Of a stretch of DNA of 64,000 bases, positions 10,420 through 21,118 are shown one piece after another. Source of the DNA: Triticum aestivum (lineage: Eukaryota > Streptophyta > Magnoliopsida > Poales > Poaceae); assembly GCF_018294505.1 (NCBI RefSeq), contig NC_057804.1:247985099-248049098 (forward strand), given 5' to 3'. Under the pieces are notes generated by a model. That model did no database searches. It had not been told where the DNA came from and saw only the letters and a list, made by a program, of their open reading frames with translations. Each line of letters opens with the position of its first letter. Within the stretch, counting starts at the first letter, position 1. Made by a program: the position numbers and the translations under genes.

Positions 10420-11325
10420 TGTCGGCATTTTGGGAATGGGGGTACCTAGACTTGCGTGCCTGCGGCCTGCGGCATGGCTCAAGGAGTGGCCTAGTACGTC
10501 CCATCTTCATCAACACATGCTCGAGACCCTCGCGAGGGGCCAAGCCTCGCGGGGCGGACGACAGGAGGCTTCCTCAGGCACGGCCTTGTCAGGCTGGCTC
10601 ACGAGGAGGCGGAGAGATCAAGGCGGGGTACCTCATGAGGTGCCCGTGACGCAAGCCATGACGACCAAGACCAGGCGGGCGCCGGCCTGCGCAGAGTCCT
10701 TGTTTCCCCTTTGGTGCAAAGGGGTCAAGCGCAGGCAAGGGTATCAAGCAAATGCAACCATTTCGGTGCAACAAGACCAAGACCAGCAGGACGGCAGAGC
10801 GGAGGTCATCGTGGATCCCAAGCCAGCATCATCGTCAGGGTCTTTGGCAGGCGAGGACCAGCTTTAGTCAGGATAAGTGTACTAGATGTTCCCCTTCAAA
10901 ATGGCCAATTGTTGGAGCCCTTCCCGCTCAGTATTTGGGAAGAGGCTCGAGGCCTTCGCCTATAAATAGGACTAGCCACCCACAGGGTAGGGGGGTCGGA
11001 TCCGCATCTGAGACACAGAGAGAGAGGCGACCGAACTCCCCCTAGCAGTTCATCGCACCAACCAAGAACAGACCCTCCCGAGGTTGTTCTCCCCTTGTAC
11101 TGTTCCTCATCTGCCCTAGAGGCAATCCACCACACCACAAACTGGAGTAGGGTATTACACCACAATGGTGGCCTGAACCAGTATAAATCTCATGTCCCTT
11201 GTGTTGTTCTTCGTGTAGTTTTAGATCCTGGCGAGGCGGTGAGACATGGGTAGGCTGGAGGTGTGATCTCCGCGTGCACCCCAGTGTTCGAACCTCAAGG
11301 GTCTGCCGGAACCCGAAATCCGACA
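10420..11325 (+). repeat. element A 3' LTR (906 bp)
   Basis: It starts TGTCGGCATT and ends CCGACA, followed by the TSD GTATT. The TATA box is at 10971. The CTCGCGAG palindrome is kept near 10527, but the second copy is mutated to CTCCCGAG near 11087. Confidence 0.95.
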
Positions 11326-11960
11326 GTATTCTAATAGCATCTTCGATAGATGATGTAAAATATATAACCAAAAAGTGCTAGATGTAAAATACATCACCCG
11401 CTCGTCTCTGAACTTAACTGTCAAAACTGAATTTAACTGCCAAAACTGAATTTAGGCAAAACTGAATTTAACTATCAAAACTAAATTTTGCTGTCAAAAC
11501 TGAATTGTACTATCGAAACTGAAGGCACTAGTAGAAGAAAAGCACTGCACTAATAGTTTTGGCCACTCAAGCACTAGTGATAGATTAGCAGTAATCTAAA
11601 TCGGGGCAGAGCAGCAGCAGCGCCCAGAGTAGCAGCGCGTGCGAGAGCCGAGGTAGCTGGTCATGTAGCAGCATCTCGGGTAGGAGCAACATGAGCTTGA
11701 GCGATAGCTGAAGTTGCTGCTCGTGCAACATCAGTGCGAGCAAGAGTAGACTAGCAGTGCAAGAAAGAGCAAGAGCAAGAGCAGCAGCGCGAGCAAGAGC
11801 CAGAGAAGACCATGTAGGGGACCAAGAGCAAGAGCAAGAGTAGCATCATCAGCAAGAGCCAGAGTAGACTAGGCAGGGGACCAAGAGCAACAACAGAGTA
11901 GCAGCGCGAGCGAGAGGCAAAGTAGCAACAGTAGGGCTAGCGAGAGCCAGAGCAGCAGCA
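11326..11960. repeat. host segment with short tandem and simple repeats
   Basis: This resumes the host sequence cut by element A. At 11418-11525 a 15-20 bp unit (CAAAACTGAATTTAACTG) is repeated about six times. From 11590 to 11960 the sequence is a degenerate AGCAGCAG/GAGCAAGAGC simple repeat. No gene is supported here. Confidence 0.7.
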
Positions 11961-12140
11961 ACAGCTCCGAATGATGTGGACGTCACCACCGAGGGAGCGA
12001 TGCCGTGGAGGAAGCGGCCGGTGATGCCACCGTAGATGGAGCCGCACCATGGCGGCTCGGGACCGACCGTCGGCAGAACTGTGAGATCGAATAAAGAAGA
12101 AAACATGACGATTAGTGTAGAACCTCTTTGGTGGCGCCGG

Positions 12141-12371
12141 TTAGGCCTCAGCTTCATCTGAGGAATCGGTGATGGTGCTGGTCTTCCGGTGGTGCAGGTG
12201 AAGACGGAGTTGGGGGAATGGAGGTGGCGTGAAAGACAAGGCGAACATCGGGGCAGCTCCTTGGAGGTGGAGGACGTGGTGGCTCAACCGGCGGGACCAC
12301 AAGATAAATGACGGATCCTCGTCCGGTGCAGTGGATGAGGGACGTTGAGCGGTTGCGGTGGACGATGTCAT
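12141..12371 (-). CDS. hypothetical short ORF, possible first exon
   Basis: ATG at 12371 opens 76 codons (MTSSTATAQRPSSTAPDEDP...), Ser/Thr/Pro-rich at the start and ending in an acidic DSSDEAEA tail. The leader upstream on the minus strand is C-rich and ATG-free for about 100 bp. I do not recognise the protein. It could be a first exon related to the MAS-type exon at 2411-2636, since both sit on the same strand with similar C-rich leaders. It could equally be chance. Confidence 0.25.
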   Translation of the reverse strand: MTSSTATAQRPSSTAPDEDPSFILWSRRLSHHVLHLQGAAPMFALSFTPPPFPQLRLHLHHRKTSTITDSSDEAEA

Positions 12372-12984
12372 GGGGGAAGAGGCTCCGACTGGGTGGCTAA
12401 TGGAGGAGGGTGTGGGACTTCGCGCATTTTCACGGCCTTGGTGTATGAATGTGGAGAGGGGCGGAGGGGATGGGAGAGGGGAACCACGGCTTTAGGAAGC
12501 GCTTGTCCGACATGTGGGGTAAGTTATGAAAGTAGCCCCACCGATTTGAACAAGGTGGTTCTTTCGGTTCAGGGGTATCACGGGAATTTCATGTGTCGTG
12601 ATTTCGCAGGAGGTGGGAGTTTTCACGCGCGTTGTAATTTTTGGATAGCAAGGCGTGGGTTGAGATGGAGGGAATTTAGGAGCACAACAAGGCAAAGAGA
12701 TACACCGGTATAGTGAGGTGCTATACAAACGGTTTTTAACCCCTTTCCGCGAGGATGTTCTGAACCATCTCCTAGTGAGTGACTATGATAGGGGGGTCGT
12801 TCCGACACGACCCAGAAACTGTCGGGGATATTCCCTCCTGGCACACACGCTTGGCAAAATGAGGTTGTGTGTGACCGGTGAGCGATCATATACGAATATT
12901 CATACAGTAGTGCTAAAAAGTACAATTATACAGGCGAAATTGTTTCCGGTCGTAAGTACATCCAACACTGTCAGTCCCCCCTAA
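12372..12984. other. unassigned host sequence
   Basis: I see no supported gene here. A CAGTAGTG octamer lies at 12904-12911. The segment near 12625-12665 (GATAGCAAGGCGTGGGTTG) resembles 63270-63290 near the other side of the nest, which suggests the two flanks share a repeat. Confidence 0.4.
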
Positions 12985-13165
12985 ACGTTTCCGTTCGTAT
13001 GTACATTCCACACAGTCAATCCAAGGAATACGTTTCCGTTAGTATGTACATCCCACACAGTGAATCCAAGAAGTACGTTTCCGTTCGTATATACATCCCA
13101 CATAGTTGCTCCATGGAAAACGTTTCCTTTCGTAGGTACATCACACACAATTTTCCCAATTAAAT
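12985..13165. repeat. tandem array, about 45-bp unit, four copies
   Basis: Units start at 12985, 13031, 13076 and 13121 with CGTTTCCGTTCGTATG or close variants, followed by TACATCCCACACAGT. An eroded partial copy lies just upstream, near 12945. Arrays of short units with CACACA and CGTTTGC-like words are typical of subterminal regions of grass CACTA-type transposons. This array sits just 3' of the B3 fragment on the minus strand. Confidence 0.8.
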
Positions 13166-13611
13166 CATTTGTGATAGTGTTGTCATTGCATACGATATTA
13201 ACAATTTTATCGTTGGCGCAAGTTGGCCTAACACAAACAATTTTCAAGAGGATGTCGCGTGTGATTGTTCATTAATCCAACACGGTTTATTCCTAGAAAC
13301 TATGTGCATTACCTGAGGTCATCGCCCACGGTGTTTTCTCAATAACCATTTGCAATAGAAAAACCCAATTAGCACGCTAATTGGCCATTAGGAGGCTAAT
13401 TGTCCTAGTATTAATAATCCAGTTATTAATACAATTAACATTTCATATTAAGCACACAATATGTTTCATTTTCATATTGAAGAAGCAAGATTTCATAATT
13501 GAAATACATCAGAGTACAACATCATATAGCTTCAGCACTCAGCTACTTCATTACACAACTGCACCAGCACCAAGTTTCACATGCAACATCTATAACCTTT
13601 CGAAATTAGCA

Positions 13612-14045
13612 TCATAGATGGTACATAGACAGATGGATATCATCCGGAAAACTGCTGAAGCAGAAGGCGAATATTGAGCCTTCATTGATGTTGAAGGTCT
13701 TTGCAACTTTAGGCCAGTGCCTGTGGACGATTGATCGTCCATCCTTTGTCCTCTTCAGGAACACTTCAATATTGAACCGTGGGTGTTGTATGAATACCTT
13801 CCTCGCCTCCTGACCATACAGGTGGTTTGAGAGGTAATGATCGGTGAACTGCTTTGGAAAGGCCTGAAAACAAGGATGTGCATAAATATCTTGCTATATT
13901 GGAAATGGGGCAAAGGAATAAAAAAGGCAAGGTATAATATTTAGCACTATCCTGTAGTGAATGTCTTCTTCATTGCGCAGACAAAGATCTTGTTGTTTTC
14001 TGTCACTAATTTCTTTATCCTATCAATCTTTCTGAGTTTCTTGAC
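13612..14045 (-). pseudogene. B3 DNA-binding domain fragment, two exons
   Basis: On the minus strand the last exon runs from 13863 to TGA at 13614-13612, 83 codons. It is preceded by a good acceptor (TTGTTTTCAG). It reads FPKQFTDHYLSNHLYG, then VFLKRTKDGRSIV, HWPKVAKTFNINEG and IFAFCFSSFPDD, the full order of the second half of a B3 domain, ending SMYHL. The exon before it (14045-13951) has NNKIFVCAMKKTFTTG, the usual first B3 strand. Its donor appears mutated (GA for GT) and a stop lies just upstream. B3 proteins are plant transcription factors. The fragment lacks any traceable 5' part, so I call it a pseudogene or transposon-carried piece. Confidence 0.65.
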
Positions 14046-14386
14046 TTAACTAATATTCATGAACAACTCATTTCCCAATATGCAAAAAGGGTCGAACTAT
14101 GAGTCAAAACCTCTGACAGCAGGACCTACATGTGCAAGACCAAATTGTTAAAAACCTAAATATTAGAATGGTTCCTACAATTGCACAATAATATGCTATT
14201 ACACAAAGACCATGCATGTGCAAACCTCGATTGTAAACCTCAGTGCTTCCCATTGTTTCCTTGTAACACATATAAGGTAGTTAGTGATCAAGTGAGCGCT
14301 CGCATGCTATTAGTAAAATATGTTGATGAAACATAAGCACATTGCAGATTCATCAAATTAATTCAAGCCACATGGAAAACCCATTT
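14046..14386. other. unassigned AT-rich sequence
   Basis: I see no supported gene or repeat here. It is probably intron or degraded transposon interior upstream of the B3 fragment. Confidence 0.4.
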
Positions 14387-14635
14387 ACCCAAACCAAGAA
14401 TGATTAGGAACTAGTAAAGATAGCAATTGTATATGTTTCTCATGTATTAAGTGCAGCCAAATTTGATATATTACTCACATGCACAACAATACAAAATTCT
14501 ACCCACGACAATTGGACATCACATTGCAGAAATGAACCAAGAAGTTAACTAAACACCACAGAAAATGAACCAAACATGAACTGAGCACCACATTGCACAA
14601 TATAACATACTCCTAATAGAAGATCAGACAGTTAA
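14387..14635. repeat. tandem repeat about 240 bp, copy 1
   Basis: It begins with CCAAACCAAGAATG and contains GCAATTGTATATGTTTCTCATGTATT and TGAGCACCACATTGCACAAT. It ends at the insertion point of the Sukkula-like LTR. It matches two further copies at 18502-18985. It carries no coding sequence. Confidence 0.8.
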
Positions 14636-17600
14636 TGTAATGCCCGGATACAACTTTCCATATTCGTAACTCCGACTCTTGCCTTTTCCGGAGATGCGAT
14701 ATGATTTTTCCTCCGTGGTTGGGTTTTTGTCTGTTGTTTTGCATTTTTTTCTTGTTATGCATCTCATCTCATAGCATCATGTGCATCGCATCCATATGTT
14801 TTCATAAAACTTGCATCCATTCGGGTTTCCCCGGTTCTCTCCATTGTTCGTTCTGAGCCCGACCACACTCGCACGCGCCCGCGGCACCTCCGTAATATTA
14901 TTTTATAAGTGGCATAAAAATGTTCTCGGAATCGGTTGCAACTTGTCGTGCGGTCTTATTATAGTGTAGACAGGCCGCCTGCCAAGTTTCGTCGCATTCG
15001 GAGTCCATCTGATAGCCCAACCGTTAAACATAGCGGTACCGTTGCTGGTACCTTCGTCGGACGTTTTCGGTCTCCGGAAACAGTTGCCGGGCTGCATTTC
15101 TATTCTCTCCCCTCAGTCCAGACCCTCTCGTCACAGCCCACCTATAGCCCACCTAACCCCCCCTCGCGTCCGGAACCGCCCGATCGAGATCGGAGGGCTC
15201 CAAAACCCCCCCAAAAACTAAACCCTAGCCCCCTTTCATATTTAAACCCCCCTCCTTCCAAATCTGGTCGCCCTAACCCCCTCCTCCTCCATTTCCGTGC
15301 CCCTCCAGCTCCTGCTCGCCACTTGGCAAGTCGCCATTGGGCGCGCCGCCGCCATCCACCGCCAGGGCCAACCGGCGCCCGCCATGTGGCCTGGCTCCCA
15401 GCGCCCCAGCCTCCTCCCACTTCTCGGCCCGTAATGGGCCCGCCCCGGGCCAGATCTGGGCCCGGAGGGAGCCCGTGCGCCGCCGCCCTCCCGAGCGCTC
15501 ACTCGTGCCCGTCCCTGCTCCCTCGCCCGACCCCGGTACCTCGTCGTTCGTCGCCGGCGCCCGCGTCCGCCCGGCCCCGTCGCCGTCTTGTGTCCCTCCG
15601 GCAACCCCGCCGTCGGCGCCAACGCCAGGCCGGAGCCCCGCCTCCTCATCTCTCCCTTCTCCTCCTTCCCTTCTCGTCCTCACCTCGGTCTCTCTCTTCT
15701 CCTTGCAGGCCGCCGCCACCATGGCCTTCGTCGCCGCCCGAGGCTCCCCTGCCGCCGCCGCCGCCGGGAACGGAACCCCGACGCCCGGATCCGGCCTCCC
15801 CTCACCGGATCTGGCCACCTCCAGCCATCCCTCGCCCCGCCGTCGGCTTCCCTCGTCCCGCCGCGCCCGTTCCTGCCTCTGCAGTGACCAGAGGAGGACG
15901 ACAATCTCCAGCGCGCCCCTCCCGCGTGGGCCTCCGCAGCCGCAACCTGCGCCAGGCCCAACTCCCTCTAGGCCAGCGCCCCCCCGCTTGGGCCTCCTCC
16001 TCTCCAGCCGGGCCAAGAGCCCATGGGTGAGCGCCCCTCCAGCCCCTCCCCTGTGCACTGCTGGCCCAGCTAGATTCGGCCCAGAGTAGTTTTTTTTTCG
16101 TTCTGCGAATTTGCTATTTATCCAGGGAATTATAGATTTACAGAAAACCCCCTAGATTTCATGCATATAATAACTCCACAACTATGCATCGGATTAAAAT
16201 AATTTAAATATGTAAAATGATCAGAAAATTGTGTAGATTAATAATATGTCACTTTCATCCATGTTTAAAATGTTTAACTTGCTGTTTATTTAAATTTGCT
16301 AATATGCCATGCTAAAATGCTTTAATTCATAACTAAATAACCGTAGCTCGATTTTAAATAAACTTTATATGTAAATGGAGTGGAAAATGCATAGGTTAAC
16401 ATGGTGCACTTTATTTTCCTGTTTAACAACTCTAAAATTGTGTTTAGGGCAGAACAGTACTGAATCCATAATTTGCATATGGGGATTTTCCGGAATTGTT
16501 GTTTGTTGTTTCCGGCCTCATTTAAACTTTCCTAGATAGGTAGTTTTCTTATGTTTCACCTCTTGCCATGTTTAGCAACATTTAATATTGTTGGGTACAT
16601 AACCGAGATCAAACTAAATAATTGCATGTGGTGTTTTGTCAATATGCAACTCGTTGCATATTGAGCTCCACTTAATTTGTAGTATTGTGTGTTGCAGTTT
16701 GCCATGCCATGCCTCTTTAAACCGGACATGCATCATACTTGATTGTGCATCTTGCCATGATTATGCTTGTGTGTTTACCATGTTGTTTGTTTCTTTCCGG
16801 TGTTGCTTCTTAGTTCCGGTAATGTTGCGATTGTGAGGATTCGTTCGACTGCTCCCGTTCGTCTTCTTCATGGACTCGTTCTTCTTCCTAGCGGATTTCA
16901 GGCAAGATGACCGCTACCCTGGATCTCACTACTATCATTGCTATGCTAGTTGCTTCGTTCTATCGCTATGCTGCGCTACCTATCACTTGTTCTTCAAGCC
17001 TCCCCAAATTGCCATGAACCTCTAACCTTTGACACCTTTCCTACGCAAACCGTTGTTTGGCTATGTTACCGCTTTGCTCAGCCCTTCTTATAGCGTTGTT
17101 AGTTGCAGATGAAGTTGAAGATTTCTCCATGGTGGACAGGATTTTGATTGGGATATCACAATACCTCTTATATTATTAATGCATCTATATATTTGGTAAA
17201 GGGTGGAAGGCTCGGCCTTATGCCTGGTGTTTTGTCCCACTCTTACCGCCCTAGTTTCCGTCATACCGGTGTTATGTTCCTGGATTTTGCGTTCCTTACG
17301 CGGTCGGCTGATTTATGGAACCCCCTCGACAGTTCGCTTTGAATAAAACTCCTCCAGCAAGGCCCAATGTTGGTTTTACCATTTGCCTCACCACCACCTA
17401 TATTTCCCTTGGGAGTAATTAACCCAAGGGTCATCTTTATTACAGCCCCCCCGGGCTAGTGCTTGTCTAAGTTTGGTCCGAACTAGAGCCCTTTGCAGCG
17501 CCCCCTCAGGGAAACTTGAGGTCTGGTTTTAGTTGTACGGATTGCTCATCCGGTGTTGCCCTGAGAACGAGATATGTGCAGCTCCTATCGGGATTGTCGG

Positions 17601-18501
17601 CGCATCGGGCGGTCTTGCTGGTCTTGTTTTACCATTGTCGAAATGTCTTGTAAACCGGATTCCGAGTCTGATCGGGTCTTCCTGGGAGAAGGTCTATTCC
17701 TTCGTTGATCGCGAGAGCTTGTCATGGGCTAAGTTGGGACACCCCTGCAGGGTATAATCTTTCGAAAGCCGTGCCTGCGGTTATTGGCAGATGGGAATTT
17801 GTCAATGTCCGGTTGTAGATAACTTGACACCAGATCCGAATTAAAATGCATCAACCGTGTGTGTAGCCGTGATGGTCTCTTTTCGGCGGAGTTCGGGAAG
17901 TGAACACGGTTTCTGGGTTATGTTTGACGTAAGTAGGAGTTCAGGATCACTTCTTGATCATTTCTAGTTGACGACCGTTCCTTTGCTTCTCTTCTCGCTC
18001 TTATTTGCGTATGTTAGCCACCATATATGCTTAGTCGCTGCTGCAACCTCACCACTTTACCCCTTCCTTTCCCATTAAGCTTTGCTAGTCTTGATACCCA
18101 TGGTAATGGGATTGCTGAGTCCTCGTGGCTCACAGATTACTACAACAACAGTTGTAGGTACAAGTTATGCGATGATCATGACGCGAGAGCGATGTTTGCT
18201 TGTATTGGAGTTCTTCTTCTGCTTCTTCTTCGATCAGGGGATAGGTTCCAGGTCGGCAGCCTGGGCTAGCAGGGTGGATGTCGTTTGAGTTTCTGTTTGT
18301 GTTTCATCCATAGTCGGATGATGCTCTGATGTATAGTGATGTTGGATTCGTGTGGCATTGTATGCCTTATGTATGTATCCCCATCTATTATGTAATGTTG
18401 ATGTAATGATATCCACCTTGCAAAAGCGTTTCAATATGCGGGTCTATCCTTGGTGGGACCTTCGAGTTCCTTTTGGATAGGGTCGCATATTGGGCGTGAC
18501 A
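14636..18501 (+). mobile_element. solo LTR of a Sukkula-like LARD (3,866 bp)
   Basis: It begins TGTAATGCCC and ends GGGCGTGACA, with a perfect TSD GTTAA (14631-14635 and 18502-18506). The last 25 bp, ending CGCATATTGGGCGTGAC, match the conserved 3' end of barley Sukkula LTRs apart from one base. Known LARD LTRs are about 4.4 kb and non-coding. Layout: AT-rich start, a GC-rich, C-run core at 15140-16090, then AT-rich sequence with a downstream half containing GATAGGTTCCAGGTCGGCAG. There is no second LTR or internal domain, so unequal recombination is likely. The proline-rich ORFs in the core are composition artefacts. Confidence 0.88.
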
Positions 18502-18985
18502 GTTAACCAAACCAAGCATGCTTAACAACTTGGAAATATAGCAATTGTATTTGTTTATCATGTATTTAGTATAGCCAAATTCGATTTATTTCTCGCATGG
18601 CATACAATAACAGAATGCACCCACAACAATTGAACATCGCATTGCAGAATTGAATCAAACAGTTAACTGAACACCAATGAACCAAATGTTAACTGAGCAC
18701 CACATTGCACAATGTATAACATACTAGAAGAGCAGACAGTTAACCAAACCAAGCATGCTTGACAACTTGGAAATATAGCAATTGTATTTGTTTCTCATGT
18801 ATTTTGTAAAGATAAATTTGAGTTATTTCTCACATGGAAGACAATACAAATTGCACCCTCAAGAATTGAACATCACATTTGTAGAATTGAAACAAATAGA
18901 TAACTGAACACGACAACTAATTAACCAAACATTTAATCAGTGCGCACCACATTGCACGACATATAGAACATATACACTAGAGCAA
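18502..18985. repeat. tandem repeat about 240 bp, copies 2 and 3
   Basis: Copies start at 18503 and 18740 with TTAACCAAACCAAGCATGCTT and share CTTGGAAATATAGCAATTGT. They continue copy 1 across the solo LTR. A shorter echo (AACCAAGCATGCTTAACCAAC) is at 19063. The Sukkula-like LTR hit the junction between copies 1 and 2. Confidence 0.85.
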
Positions 18986-19293
18986 CAGATTGCATGGTGA
19001 AAGTAGATAGAACAATTCACTAGAATTTTTTAAGGAAAGGCAGGAGCAGCACATGCAATGGGTAAACCAAGCATGCTTAACCAACATAGCTACCAAAGTG
19101 AACATGGGTCCTTATATTGAGCTAATAAGATAGGCTACTCCCCGTCGTCGAAGATATCGATGATTATTGGATCCTTGGACATGCAAGAGGGAGAGGCCAC
19201 CGCATCGTGGGTGCCCTCATCGTAGTGGTGAGTTGCCTGAGCCGCTCCGGGCACCAACCTACTAGCTCTCGAGTTGAGGTAAGCACATGCACG
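18986..19293. other. unassigned host sequence
   Basis: Apart from the short echo of the 240-bp repeat at 19063, I see no supported feature. It may be the 3' part of the pseudogene to its right. Confidence 0.4.
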
Positions 19294-19916
19294 CTAAGAA
19301 AACACCTCATAGTATTCGTCGAAGGCACCGAGGGTGGCCTCGAGAAAACACCACGAACTATCGTTTAAAGCAGCCAACTGCGCCACGGCATCAGCGTGCG
19401 AGACGTCTGTGACGGCCTTGATGGAGAGGTGCTCCTCCAAGATCCGGAGGTCGACACGAATGGCAGCCATCGCGACCTCATGCGCGCGTGCGGCCGCGAT
19501 TTGCCTCTCCGTTGCAAAATCCTCGTTGAGCTCCCGGCTATACTGCATGCACCATGGCTTAGGGCGGCGCTTATTTGGTGGAGGGGTCGGTGATTTGGGT
19601 GGAAGGTGTCGAGCCGGTGGTCAGGGCATGTCGGGTGTGGAAGGAGGAGGATGGAAGTCAGGTGTGGATTACCTGCCTAGGTAGACGAGGCCGAGCATCG
19701 TGAAGGAGGGTCGCCACTCGCCGGCGAGGAGGCGGCACTGCTAGCAAGGAGCGAAGGTTTCAACTTGGAAAGGAAAGCAAAACAGGGGAAATGTGGCTTT
19801 TGGTAAGGGGAGGGGGCGGGGAGGTAGATATTTCCGCGGAAGCCGAAAATTTTGAATCGGTTCAGCGAAAAAACTGGCGCGCAAAGTGTCATCAGACATG
19901 GTCCCTTATTCAACAC
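19294..19916 (-). pseudogene. hypothetical alanine/glutamate-rich gene, broken
   Basis: On the minus strand an open stretch ends at 19294 with MQYSRELNEDFATERQIAAA followed by a long Ala/Glu/Leu-rich segment that should form a helix or coiled coil and ends EYYEVFS. The same frame extends upstream through PPPNKRRPKPWC to a TAG near 19625. Another short ORF (19677-19916) precedes it. I do not recognise the family. Its compositional style resembles 20165-20700 and 24171-24835 on the same strand, so the three may be exons of one degraded gene. Confidence 0.35.
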
Positions 19917-20164
19917 TGTGTACGATATGTGAACAACACAAACGATTCATATAGCTTAACACGTGTGTTATGACTTTGAACGTGAATTTTTTTGGTTTGA
20001 ATTTCCCTGGTTACAGTGGTCATCCACGTCATTGCATAATTTGGGTACACAAAGGAGACTACATCATAGTCACACTTCTTAATCGAGCAAGTTCAGCAAT
20101 TAAACAGAGGTAGCTGACCTAAACATTATTCTAACAAATTAAATACCGGCGCTCTTAGTTAAAC

Positions 20165-20764
20165 AAAAGAAAGAGTACTACTACGACTGGTGCTTGTCAA
20201 TCTCCGCCGCCTCCTCCATGTCCAGCTCACGCCCGATGGTCTCCTAGGGAAGGGGCTCCATGGCACCCATCGCACCAAACTCGGCAAGCATCTCGCCATC
20301 CGCATCCGCCATATCTTCGGAATAGGCCAGCATGAGATGGGTGTGGGCGGCCATGTTCTAGGCTTGGGCGGGCTCCGTCGTGGCAAGGTATGCGGTAGAG
20401 GACTAGATGGCTGCTCGAACGCTCTCGGCGATTGCCAACTCTTCGGCCATGGGTTGTCGACCATTGTCGGAGAAGCTTCGTTCGATTTGTGCGGTAACCG
20501 CCATGAGCTAGGTGTGGGTGGCCTCGACTTGGTCGTGGGCGGCCTCCATCAGGGCTAAGGCTGCTATTGTGGAATGGACAACAGCTGTGCCGCTCTCGCC
20601 AGTTGTTATTCCCGAGGCAGATGTTGCTGCTGCCACCTAAGAAGCAACAACGGCCATTTGGGCTGCCTTGGCTGCCCGATCACAGATTGCGGTCGTGCTC
20701 ACAAAGCCTATTAGCACGCGCCTGACGGCTGTGGCCGCGCTCTCGCTGGTGTGGGCCGCTGAAA
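20165..20764 (-). pseudogene. hypothetical acidic/alanine-rich coding remnant, several stops
   Basis: A minus-strand frame reads STIAALALMEAAHDQVEATH, then LMAVTAQIERSFSDNGRQ, AEELAIAESVRAAI and LMLAYSEDMADADGEMLAEF, interrupted by at least four TAG stops. All four stops could come from C-to-T change of CAG or TGG codons, as expected from methylated, silenced DNA. The family is unknown. The Met/Ala/Asp/Glu-rich text is too ordered to be chance but has no named motif. Confidence 0.4.
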
Positions 20765-21118
20765 TTTCCCTCACAAAGCGCGTCCACGTCCCCATCTTTC
20801 ACCGGTGACGATTGAACAGCAAAATGATATTTGGGGAGCGAGTTCATGTGCTTGACACAACGGCTGTGGACTGTAGCCAACGCACCTTCTCACGTAAGTC
20901 GTACGCGTACTATACTCCAACGGTGCTCCAAGATATTTTGTGTTGAATCTCACTCGGTTGGTGATAATAAACTGTCTGCGATCTACTTGATTTTTCGTCT
21001 TAATTTGAATTACATAATGGGGTCACAGCCGCAAAGGATGGTGTTTGAATTTCTAGAACTTTTATCTGGAGTGAACATGCAACTATAGGTGGGTCATCAA
21101 AAAAATTGGAATTATTCA
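20765..21118. other. unassigned host sequence
   Basis: No gene is supported. The short words ACTATACTCCAACG (20907) and CTATACTCCAATG (near 23127) recur on either side of the 500-bp array and may mark its flanks. Confidence 0.4.

Larger units (their letters stand above)
2642..11325 (+). mobile_element. element A: full-length Tat-lineage Gypsy retrotransposon, defective
   Basis: Both LTRs begin TGTCGG and end CCGACA. The flanking TSD GTATT is perfect (2637-2641 and 11326-11330). The internal region has a primer-binding site, a gag remnant, protease, RT, two RNase H domains and integrase on the plus strand, and an antisense ORF before the polypurine region. The archaeal-type second RNase H and the antisense ORF are known features of the plant Tat lineage. 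Coding lesions are listed in the separate entries. It inserted into the leader of a minus-strand gene. It shares LTRs and 3' region with element B, so the two are one family. Confidence 0.95.

Noticed and set aside
11528..11545. CACTAGTAGAAGAAAAG as a CACTA 5' terminus
   Set aside because: Resembles CACTACTAGAAAA, but there is no subterminal repeat structure next to it and no matching end or TSD was found.
12904..12911. CAGTAGTG as a CACTA end
   Set aside because: An octamer alone is too short; the following bases do not match the candidate terminus at 63234-63249.
14936..16089. Long proline/arginine-rich ORFs on both strands (up to 364 codons)
   Set aside because: They lie in the GC-rich core of the solo Sukkula-like LTR, occur in five frames at once and are not conserved in the second copy at 51345-51900.
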